From Planctomycetaceae bacterium (GTDB lineage Bacteria > Planctomycetota > Planctomycetia > Pirellulales > UBA1268): a stretch of 7,210 nt of DNA. Below are positions 1 through 6,607 of the stretch, piece by piece. The notes below the pieces were generated by a model. That model was given only the letters and a program-made list of their open reading frames with translations. It made no database searches and was not told the origin of the DNA. The translations under genes were made by a program, and so were the position numbers. The first letter of the stretch is position 1; each line of letters opens with the position of its first letter. The DNA lies in contig DONH01000434.1 in the NCBI GenBank assembly GCA_003509235.1, positions 1-7,210 on the forward strand, given 5' to 3'.

Positions 1-573
1 ATGCTTTCATTCAGCAAAGATCGAAAACCTGAGCCAAGTCCATCAGATATTCCTGCGCTTCTCGCTGATATAGTCGAAACAGTGAAGCAGCGAGCAGAAG
101 ACGGTGGCATCTCTCTACGTAGTCAGGCACCAGACAACTTCCCGATGCTGCTCTGTGACGCAGAAGCCCTCTCACGAGCCATCTTGAATGTCGTAACTAA
201 TGCCATTGACGCTGTCGAAGAACAGCCTGACGGAACAGTCGATATTACAACTGAGATTGACGAGAAATGTGAGCTTGTCCGGATTCGTGTTACCGACAAC
301 GGGCCGGGCATACCAGCGAAAACGTTGCCAGATATATTTAATCTTTTCGTATCAACGAAAGGTGCAAAGGGAACCGGGCTAGGACTCACAGTAAGTCTAA
401 AAATCCTCCGAGAACATGGTGGTGATATTTCTGTTGAAAGTACCGCTACTCATGGAACGTGCTTCACGCTATCTTTCCCACTCCTTTTGAGTGAGCAAAC
501 TGCCGCTGGCAATCGAGGCACGGTCACAGATATATCGCTACCCTCTGATTTTGGCGCTTCGGTAACGCCCTGA
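1..573 (+). CDS. Sensor histidine kinase, C-terminal ATPase part (5'-truncated by window edge)
   Basis: This is the catalytic HATPase_c end of a two-component histidine kinase, which binds ATP and phosphorylates a conserved His on its own dimerisation domain. Visible motifs are the N box (NVVTNAIDAV, residues 63-72 of the visible part), the G1 box (DNGPGIP, 99-105), an F-box-like IFNLFVSTK (112-120) and the G2 box (GTGLGL, 124-129). The fragment opens at MLSFSKDRKP, which in this family is the linker after the dimerisation helix. The phospho-accepting H box and any sensor domain therefore lie left of the window, and the ATG at position 1 is probably an internal Met. About 28 residues without a recognisable motif follow the ATPase fold. 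The stop is TGA, 22 bp from the convergent rluD stop. The cognate response regulator and the stimulus cannot be seen. The HATPase assignment is very secure; the planctomycete flavour is inference. Confidence 0.93.
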   Translation: MLSFSKDRKPEPSPSDIPALLADIVETVKQRAEDGGISLRSQAPDNFPMLLCDAEALSRAILNVVTNAIDAVEEQPDGTVDITTEIDEKCELVRIRVTDNGPGIPAKTLPDIFNLFVSTKGAKGTGLGLTVSLKILREHGGDISVESTATHGTCFTLSFPLLLSEQTAAGNRGTVTDISLPSDFGASVTP

Positions 574-595
574 ACGAGTTCCAGAATATCAGCCG

Positions 596-1606
596 TCACG
601 ACACTGACGCATACTTCCGAAGCTCATCCAACACAACCTGGATATCGGATGGAAGTGGTGAAGAGAACGTCACTCGTTCCCCAGTTACAGGATGATCGAG
701 TGTTATAGATTCAGCATGAAGCGCCTGACGACAGAGAATTGCAGGACTGTTCTTTGGCCTGCCAAAAAATTTTGGTTCGATAGAGGACCGTCCACTATAG
801 AGTGCGTCGGCGAGCACCGGACACCCAATGGCGGCAAGGTGCACACGAATCTGATGTGTTCGGCCAGTCTTTGGAAAAACCTTCACAAGTGCTGCGCCCT
901 TGAATCGTTCGAGAACCTCAAATCGTGTTACTGCGTCTCGACTGGTTGAATGGCTACTCCGAACAGCCATCTTTTCCCTTTGGTACGGATGTACGCCAAT
1001 AGCCAAGCGGATTTCATCCCGATCAAACTCCGGCTGGCCCTGTGTGATCGCGAGATAGGTCTTTTGTACTGTCCGCTTTTCAAACTGCTTCGCAAGCATT
1101 TGATGTGATACATCATTTCGGGCAACAACAATGACACCGCTCGTATCTCGGTCGAGACGATGGACGATTCCAGGTCGCGTTGGGCCTCCGGTCTGCGAAA
1201 GACCTTTCCGATCTACGGCCTCCGAAACGTGACGTTCAAGATGCCATTTCAGCCCACCTGCGAGCGTTCCTTTCCAGTTTCCCTTGGCTGGATGCACCAC
1301 CATTCCTGATGGCTTATTCACAACAGCCATTGCCTCATCAATAAACAAAAATTCAAGTGGCATCTCCTCTGCTTCAGGACCACTGCGGGGAGGCTCTGGG
1401 ACAGTGAAACAAACGACTGCCCCTTCTTTTAGCTTGAGAGATGCTTTTGCTGTCACACCATCGACACGTACTGCACCACGTTCAATTGCCCGCGCAAGGT
1501 ACGATCGACTATATGCTCGAAACCGTTGACTGAGCACCTGATCAAGCCGAACACCAACTACTGCATTATCGGCAGAAAAAGATACTTCATCACCCGGATT
1601 GGGCAT
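596..1606 (-). CDS. rluD: RluD-type 23S rRNA pseudouridine synthase (RluA family)
   Basis: This 336-residue protein should isomerise specific uridines of large-subunit rRNA to pseudouridine in the cytoplasm. An S4 RNA-binding domain occupies about residues 17-65 (RLDQVLSQRF...RGAVRVDG). The catalytic motif HRLDRDTSG is at 149-157, with the nucleophilic Asp at D152. Further family blocks are NKPSGMVVHP (97-106), KTGRTHQIRVHL (246-257) and RQALHAES (293-300). The YQREKMAV block (208-215) followed by a DAVTRFEVLERF stretch favours RluD over RluC, although exact target sites cannot be read from sequence. Length is normal for the family. The ATG at 1606 is the first good start after the upstream gene's stop at 1634-1636. 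No strong Shine-Dalgarno lies in the 27-bp gap, which suggests translation coupled to the upstream gene in a two-gene operon. The 3' end faces the histidine kinase gene. Confidence 0.93.
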   Translation of the reverse strand: MPNPGDEVSFSADNAVVGVRLDQVLSQRFRAYSRSYLARAIERGAVRVDGVTAKASLKLKEGAVVCFTVPEPPRSGPEAEEMPLEFLFIDEAMAVVNKPSGMVVHPAKGNWKGTLAGGLKWHLERHVSEAVDRKGLSQTGGPTRPGIVHRLDRDTSGVIVVARNDVSHQMLAKQFEKRTVQKTYLAITQGQPEFDRDEIRLAIGVHPYQREKMAVRSSHSTSRDAVTRFEVLERFKGAALVKVFPKTGRTHQIRVHLAAIGCPVLADALYSGRSSIEPKFFGRPKNSPAILCRQALHAESITLDHPVTGERVTFSSPLPSDIQVVLDELRKYASVS

Positions 1607-1633
1607 CGAGTCTGTCAGGTCGCTATCCAGTGG

Positions 1634-2422
1634 TCACTCCTCTGGCAAACTTTCAGGAGCAGATGAGGGCTTCGCATCTTTTTCCTGAGTAGATTTCTTG
1701 TTCGTGCTTCCTTTTTCCTTCTCTGGTTCGACCTGCTGCTGCCCTGCATCACTCGATGTATCTTCTTTTGAAGCACTCGTTTCTTCCGGTGCTGCATTTG
1801 CTAGTCGTTGCTTAGCAAACCAGTTGTAAAATTCTCTTGTTTTATCTTGAGCAAGGTCTTCTGCATGTTCTGCAGCAAGATTTGCCATGGGGCTTGCAGG
1901 GAATTCATCCGCAACAGCCTCATAACCACGACGAGCCTGATCCAAATCTCCGAGGCTTTCTCTGGCTTTTGCCAGGCCCATCGTTGCTCGCTCTGCAACC
2001 ATACCGGTTGGTCGCTGTGACAAAACATCTACATAGGCTGCAGCTGCCGTCTCAAGGCGTTCCCGAGCTACGTCGTTTTCAGGATTCAGCTTTGTAAAAA
2101 GAAGATCTGTGGCCTCAGATAAGTTTCTATCTGCCAAAATGAGCTCAGACCATTGTGCTGCCGGCGTACCAGGATAACGGATAATAACCTCCCGGAAACC
2201 TTCCTGATCACCGGTTACCAGTGCAGACAGACACGTATCCCAACTTTCAGATCGAGTCGCCTCCCATCGTGAGGAAACAAAAAGACCGACTAACACCAGA
2301 ACAAGAACTCCTATCGCGACAGACAGAATCGGTGTTACATAAGGACGTAAACGCTCAGAAAGTTGTTCAACACTATCGGCAAGGTCATTTTCTCGCAGTT
2401 CATGCCGACGTTCCGACTTCAT
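1634..2422 (-). CDS. Membrane-anchored TPR-like protein (YfgM-like architecture)
   Basis: This 262-residue protein has a short charged N-terminus (MKSERRHELRENDLADSV), one hydrophobic membrane segment at about residues 29-50 and then a helical outer domain. A TPR-like stretch covers about 122-190, with A/G/Y spacing as in AKARESLGDLDQARRGYEAV. The last 50 or so residues are a low-complexity, charged tail rich in Glu, Lys, Ser and Gln. The layout resembles YfgM-type proteins (N-terminal anchor plus TPR), and similar 'MKSERRHEL' proteins are, from memory, common in planctomycetes. It probably scaffolds protein contacts at the cytoplasmic membrane; no catalytic motif is visible and no function is claimed. 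The start is placed at 2422 rather than the in-frame ATG at 2434, because GGAG (2432-2429) sits six bases upstream of it and the conserved-looking N-terminus begins there. It is probably the first gene of an operon with rluD. Confidence 0.8.
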   Translation of the reverse strand: MKSERRHELRENDLADSVEQLSERLRPYVTPILSVAIGVLVLVLVGLFVSSRWEATRSESWDTCLSALVTGDQEGFREVIIRYPGTPAAQWSELILADRNLSEATDLLFTKLNPENDVARERLETAAAAYVDVLSQRPTGMVAERATMGLAKARESLGDLDQARRGYEAVADEFPASPMANLAAEHAEDLAQDKTREFYNWFAKQRLANAAPEETSASKEDTSSDAGQQQVEPEKEKGSTNKKSTQEKDAKPSSAPESLPEE

Positions 2423-2557
2423 CTCACACTCCATTCATGTAGTCTTGACTGCTTCTACCGTCGCCCGGTATCCACGCAAACCAAATCAGTATTGCCAAAT
2501 AGACGCTTCTTGAGGCAAAGCGTCAAGACGACACCAACAGTGTGGTAAAGTCCTGCC
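2423..2557. promoter_or_regulatory. Divergent intergenic region with candidate promoters for the TPR-like/rluD operon and the helicase
   Basis: These 135 bp separate two divergent genes and must carry at least one promoter in each direction. Toward the helicase, TTGACT (2445-2450) lies 18 bases before TATCCA (2469-2474). Toward the TPR-like gene, TTGACG (2526-2521, minus strand) lies 17 bases before TCTATT (2503-2498). Both -35-like boxes sit inside the same 8-mer, GTCTTGAC, at 2442-2449 on + and 2529-2522 on -. The -10 matches are weak (three of six each). The presence of promoters is inferred from gene layout; the exact boxes are tentative, since planctomycete promoters are poorly characterised. 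Confidence 0.35.
2429..2432 (-). promoter_or_regulatory. Ribosome binding site deciding the start of the TPR-like gene
   Basis: On the minus strand GGAG is followed by six bases and then the ATG at 2422-2420. The alternative ATG at 2434 overlaps this motif and has no comparable Shine-Dalgarno sequence, so 2422 is the preferred start. Confidence 0.55.
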
Positions 2558-4666
2558 ATGCCGACAACCTTGCCCACAAAACAAACACAAGTGAATCGCC
2601 GACCAGACCCGCATCGAGGCCTAAATCCCGCGCAAATGGACGCCGTTCAGGCTCCTACGGGGCCGCTTCTTGTCCTCGCTGGTGCAGGAACAGGGAAAAC
2701 ACGTGTCGTCATCGCCCGAATACTACACCTTGTCCAACAGGGAACACCACCGGAACGAATTCTTGCTGTGACCTTCACCAACAAAGCAGCTCGCGAAATG
2801 GTGCTTCGCATTGGTGGAAAATTCAAGAAAAAGCGATCGTCGCGGACCTCATCGAAAGACAACTCACCGGATCAGAAACCTGAGATTTCGACAATCCATT
2901 CGCTCTGTGTCCGCATCCTCCGTCGCCATGCAGAACATGCCGGCTATCCAACAAGGTTTGTCATCGTTGACCGAAGTGAACAAGAAACCACTGCTCGTCG
3001 CGTACTCAAAGAACTAAAAGTAGTCGAGGCAACACTGCGACCGGCTGACCTTCTTACCCGAATAAGTCAGTGGAAAAGCCGAGGTATTCGAGCCGATAAC
3101 GTTTTCGACACGCTTTCTACTGATGCAGATGATTCATGGGATCTCGCGGCTGCGGGATATCAGCGATATCAACGACTCATGCACAGTGTTGGTGCCGTTG
3201 ACTTCGATGACTTGCTTCTTGTTGTTGACCAACTTTTTGATAAACATGACGCAATTCGTCAACAAGAAGCACGACGCTTCGATCATGTTCTGGTTGATGA
3301 GTATCAGGATACGAGCGGTATTCAAGAACGCATCCTTTCCGCCCTCGCCCGTGATCATAGAAGCCTCTGCGTTGTTGGTGATGACGACCAATCAATCTAT
3401 GCATGGCGGGGGGCACAGATCTCACACATTCTTGATTTTCCGACACGATGGCCAGGGGCCACCGTCGTACGGCTTGAGGAAAACTATCGATCTACGCCCG
3501 AGATCATTGAAGCTGCCAACAAACTCATTGAGCGTAATTCACGTCGCCATGACAAAACCCTTGTGTCCAAAGCGCCATCTGGACTGAAGCCAAGCATCGT
3601 GCAAGCTCAAGACGAAGTTGACGAAGCCCGTCGCGTTACTGCAGATGTCGAAGGATTGCTGAGAGAACGGTACGCGCCACAAAACGAAATGGCCATTCTT
3701 GTTCGAACTGGCGAACAGACTCGCGTGTTTGAGACTGAATTACGCCACCGCAATATTCCTTATGAGCTTATCGGAAGCCGTTCTTTTTTCGACCGGCGAG
3801 AGGTCAAGGATGTACTGTCTTTCCTTCGTCTTCTTATTGATCAAACTGATGACCTCGCACTTTCAAGAATCGCCAACGTGCCACCACGTGGTCTTTCATA
3901 TAACGCAGTGGAGAAAGCTCGCAAAAAGGCCACCGAGTCAGGAGAAAGCCTCTGGTCAACACTTATTGATCTCAGCAGAACCGGACAGTTGTCATCAGCA
4001 GCATCCGCGGGTGTTGATAAGCTCGAAAAAATGATTGGCCTGGGTCCAGCGAACACCCACGGTGGGACAACCGCGGCAGAAGCGCTTCAACATGTTCTTA
4101 ATCAAGCAAATTACCGACAGTACCTTGAAAAGGAATTTGAAGATGAGAGGGAGCAGGAAGCACGTTGGTTGTCGGTTGAGGAAATCGTCAACGGTCTCGC
4201 GAGGCACGAAAAAGATAACCGAGACACTGACCCGGCCACAGTCGTCCAACGATATCTCGATGACCTGATCCTCGAAGTACAGGAAGCCGAGCGTTTTGAG
4301 GACGATAAGCCAAAAGGAAATACACTTAAACTCATGACGCTTCATGCCGCAAAAGGGCTTGAGTTTAACTGCGTTTGGATGGTTGGCATGGAAGAGAACC
4401 TTTTGCCGCATATACGAGCTGCGAATGAAGGACTCTCCGCAATCGACGAAGAACGACGACTTTGCTACGTGGGAGTGACACGGGCCCGAAAGCGTCTTGT
4501 TCTTTCGCTCGCCCTGACGCGAATGAAGTGGGGAAAAGCTAAACCCTGCAAACCAAGCCGCTTTCTCTACGAACTAACCGGTCAATCAGAGAAATTTTCC
4601 GAAGGACCCGCGAAGGCACGAGAAAAAGTTGGAGCAAAACCACGAACACGTCAGGCACCACGTTGA
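2558..4666 (+). CDS. UvrD/Rep/PcrA-type superfamily 1 DNA helicase
   Basis: This complete 702-residue enzyme is an ATP-driven 3'-5' DNA translocase of the kind used in excision repair, replication restart and clearing proteins from DNA. All SF1A motifs are present in order: Q motif LNPAQMDAV (22-30), Walker A AGAGTGKT (41-48), Ia TFTNKAA (72-78), Walker B VDEYQD (246-251), III GDDDQSIYAWRGA (274-286), IV LEENYRST (306-313), V LMTLHAAKGLEF (592-603) and VI YVGVTRARKRL (637-647). Length matches Rep, UvrD and PcrA (about 670-730). The C-terminal KPSRFLYEL segment (665-673) is reminiscent of Rep, but I cannot separate Rep from PcrA/UvrD, so no symbol is given. A short basic, Ser-rich insert (about 88-106) precedes motif Ib. 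An in-frame TAA at 2546-2548 makes the ATG at 2558 the first possible start; no clear Shine-Dalgarno precedes it. It appears to be a single-gene unit. Confidence 0.96.
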   Translation: MPTTLPTKQTQVNRRPDPHRGLNPAQMDAVQAPTGPLLVLAGAGTGKTRVVIARILHLVQQGTPPERILAVTFTNKAAREMVLRIGGKFKKKRSSRTSSKDNSPDQKPEISTIHSLCVRILRRHAEHAGYPTRFVIVDRSEQETTARRVLKELKVVEATLRPADLLTRISQWKSRGIRADNVFDTLSTDADDSWDLAAAGYQRYQRLMHSVGAVDFDDLLLVVDQLFDKHDAIRQQEARRFDHVLVDEYQDTSGIQERILSALARDHRSLCVVGDDDQSIYAWRGAQISHILDFPTRWPGATVVRLEENYRSTPEIIEAANKLIERNSRRHDKTLVSKAPSGLKPSIVQAQDEVDEARRVTADVEGLLRERYAPQNEMAILVRTGEQTRVFETELRHRNIPYELIGSRSFFDRREVKDVLSFLRLLIDQTDDLALSRIANVPPRGLSYNAVEKARKKATESGESLWSTLIDLSRTGQLSSAASAGVDKLEKMIGLGPANTHGGTTAAEALQHVLNQANYRQYLEKEFEDEREQEARWLSVEEIVNGLARHEKDNRDTDPATVVQRYLDDLILEVQEAERFEDDKPKGNTLKLMTLHAAKGLEFNCVWMVGMEENLLPHIRAANEGLSAIDEERRLCYVGVTRARKRLVLSLALTRMKWGKAKPCKPSRFLYELTGQSEKFSEGPAKAREKVGAKPRTRQAPR

Positions 4667-4735
4667 AGGCAAACGACCAATGCCTACGCGACGTTTATAC
4701 TCTGCTGCAACAAAGACGTGGACAGGGAATTATGC

Positions 4736-6448
4736 TCACCCTCGAAGAACATCTGGCAACATTCCAACCAGGTTCCAGAGCCCACTCTTCCCTGCTGCGA
4801 TAGCTGAATACATCTCTGCAACTCCTCCAGCGAGCCGCTCTCCCTTACTATGCCAAGGAAACCATGGCGGCGTTGGCCAAACCCGCAGCGGCGCTCGAAG
4901 AATCGAGTTTTGAACCAAGGGCAAAAAGTATGGATTATGAACGTATCCCAAACCGCTTTCAGGAGCCTCAAGAGTACCTCCTGGAAAACCACCCCAAGGA
5001 ATATTCGCTACCGCATATGCGAGCGCTGACCAGGCATTCACGGCAACGACCCCATACCGCAGATGCTCTATCAACAGGTCGACACGAGACTCATCATGTG
5101 TCGCCATTCCATCGGGACGCGTCACACTTGCTGCGAGGTTTCCTGGTAGGTCATGCACAACACGAGAGACAGCCACACAAAAATCTTCGATCGTCTCTCC
5201 TTCCACGGTTGTCTCAACCGCAATCGGAATAAACCATTCCCGAGCGAACCAATGGGGGTGTGACTCTCGATAAACATCTCGAAGGAGCTTCGGCTGCAAA
5301 TATTCATCCGGAACGGGATCTCCTGTGGCCTTCTGGTGGAGATCTGCAGCACCCGGATACCATGCTGGGCGGGTTGGCAGACTTCTTAGCCGTTGTTCAA
5401 TGCGATCAAGAAAACGTTGCCGTTGGGCCCAGTGTCGACTCGTTAAGACAACTTTTGTCGCAATACAATTAAAAGAAGAATTATTTGCGATCGATGCCGC
5501 GATCTGGTCTGCCTGAAAACAAAGATCTTTCTCTGCATAGTTTCCGGGAACAACAATCCATGGCGTGACATTGCCAAGCTCACAGGTAATAGATTTGGTA
5601 CGCAGCTCACTTTTGTTACTAGAAACAACATTTCTAAATGTTTCCTCTCCTCCTGTAAGGTGCATCGCCGTCACTTCCTGAGTACTGATTGCATCGCATG
5701 CAAGTGCTGCACCGCCGACTACAACACGGAGCAAGTCCGCCTCTATAAGTGGGCTCAATGCATCCTGAAAAACTGGTGCAAGAGAGGCCTGAACCGGATG
5801 GAGCTTGAGTAAAACAGCACGGCCATGTTCAAAGATTTGACTCACAGCATCCGCTGCGGCCAAGCCAGTAACATTCCCTGCACCAAGAACAACAGCGACC
5901 CCCTCTGCATCTGGACTCGGTCGACACTCCTCCTGCCAAAGCTTCATGAATGTTTCGACACTGCCCGTATTCGCACAACGAACAGTCGCTCGATGGCCTC
6001 GAAAGATCGTGGGGTCGTAAAGTTTGCTCACAGGCAGGACGTCTACGGCTACAAATGAAGACGGCGACCCAAATGGTGACTCATGAATTCGATTCTGTCC
6101 GTGCATCATCCGAGGCCTTATAGACGGATCAGAAACGCCGATTTTGCCAATACTTTGTAGCGATTTAGCAGTGAGGAACAGAAGACGTAACGTCGCAATA
6201 GGACCGGTTGCACATTCCTCTGCCCGTAGCACCGAACGAAGGCGGTCAGTGCATGCATCCTGTCCATCAGGACCTACTGATTTCATTGCGACAGCAGCGC
6301 AAACCCAAGCCTCCGATTTACTTCCAATTGATTGAGCTGTTCTCAGGGCGAGTTCTGCTCGTTCACCTGGGGCGACACTCCTCCAGCGATCCGCTGCATG
6401 CGATAATTGCTGACATTCAGAAGCAACATCAAAACTAGGGGGCATCAT
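4736..6448 (-). CDS. Atypical aldehyde dehydrogenase family protein
   Basis: This 570-residue protein belongs to the NAD(P)-dependent aldehyde dehydrogenase superfamily. The probable nucleophile is C328 in NNSSFNC, and the conserved Glu is E290 in ELGNVTPWIV, where classical enzymes have ELGGKSP. The nucleotide-binding part includes LGAGNVTGL (188-196), VLLKLHPV (212-219, Lys215) and HLTGGEETFR (263-272). It is longer than classical enzymes (about 480-500) because of an N-terminal helical region (about 10-100) and a C-terminal extension after 510. The GxGNV block recalls LuxC-type acyl-CoA reductases, so the substrate could be a fatty or other hydrophobic aldehyde or thioester; that is speculation. 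The frame is open to an ATG at 6517, but those 23 residues look unrelated to the family. GAGG at 6457-6454 supports 6448 or the adjacent ATG at 6445. It lies downstream of mnmE on the same strand with a 159-bp gap, and converges on the helicase. Confidence 0.87.
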   Translation of the reverse strand: MMPPSFDVASECQQLSHAADRWRSVAPGERAELALRTAQSIGSKSEAWVCAAVAMKSVGPDGQDACTDRLRSVLRAEECATGPIATLRLLFLTAKSLQSIGKIGVSDPSIRPRMMHGQNRIHESPFGSPSSFVAVDVLPVSKLYDPTIFRGHRATVRCANTGSVETFMKLWQEECRPSPDAEGVAVVLGAGNVTGLAAADAVSQIFEHGRAVLLKLHPVQASLAPVFQDALSPLIEADLLRVVVGGAALACDAISTQEVTAMHLTGGEETFRNVVSSNKSELRTKSITCELGNVTPWIVVPGNYAEKDLCFQADQIAASIANNSSFNCIATKVVLTSRHWAQRQRFLDRIEQRLRSLPTRPAWYPGAADLHQKATGDPVPDEYLQPKLLRDVYRESHPHWFAREWFIPIAVETTVEGETIEDFCVAVSRVVHDLPGNLAASVTRPDGMATHDESRVDLLIEHLRYGVVAVNAWSALAYAVANIPWGGFPGGTLEAPESGLGYVHNPYFLPLVQNSILRAPLRVWPTPPWFPWHSKGERLAGGVAEMYSAIAAGKSGLWNLVGMLPDVLRG

Positions 6449-6607
6449 GATTTCCTCATTGTTTTCGTATGGCAAGCAGACCTGCTTCACGGAAGCACGT
6501 GAACAAGATAGACACATTCGACCTTTTCACTGAACTGCAACCCATTAGTGAACTATATGCCTGAAAAAATCTCAGTATACGGAACGTTTCCAGTGAACAC
6601 GCTCGCA
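6449..6607 (-). other. Intergenic region between mnmE and the aldehyde dehydrogenase gene
   Basis: These 159 bp separate two same-strand genes and are AT-richer than the flanks. On the minus strand there is a short GGAA-ACG-TTCC hairpin (6591-6581) and, ten bases further, a run of six T (6570-6565). The stem is too short and too far from the T run to call a terminator. A TATACT sequence (6579-6574) resembles a -10 box but has no convincing -35 partner. A promoter for the dehydrogenase is plausible here but not demonstrated. Confidence 0.3.
6454..6457 (-). promoter_or_regulatory. Ribosome binding site of the aldehyde dehydrogenase gene
   Basis: On the minus strand GAGG lies five bases before the ATG at 6448-6446 and eight bases before the adjacent ATG at 6445-6443. 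Both spacings are workable. It argues against the longer reading that begins at 6517. Confidence 0.55.

Noticed and set aside
2502..2524. Perfect 7-bp inverted repeat GACGCTT/AAGCGTC with a nine-base loop upstream of the helicase
   Set aside because: Several such short repeats are expected by chance in 7 kb, there is no T run or known operator match, and the stem does not extend inward or outward.
3123..3587. 154-codon open frame on the + strand inside the helicase
   Set aside because: It is a shifted-frame shadow of the helicase, whose motifs II to IV are encoded in the true frame over the same bases. The translation has no recognisable domain.
4667..4685. Inverted repeat AGGCA/TGCCT just after the helicase stop as a terminator
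   Set aside because: The stem is only five pairs with a nine-base loop and no T run follows on either strand. It is expected by chance at this size.
6449..6517. N-terminal extension of the aldehyde dehydrogenase from the ATG at 6517
   Set aside because: The extra 23 residues are Cys/Ser-rich, do not resemble the family or a clear signal peptide, and a GAGG ribosome binding site marks the start at 6448/6445.
6565..6591. Hairpin plus T run downstream of mnmE as an intrinsic terminator
   Set aside because: The stem has four pairs and the six-T run starts ten bases later, which does not fit an intrinsic terminator.
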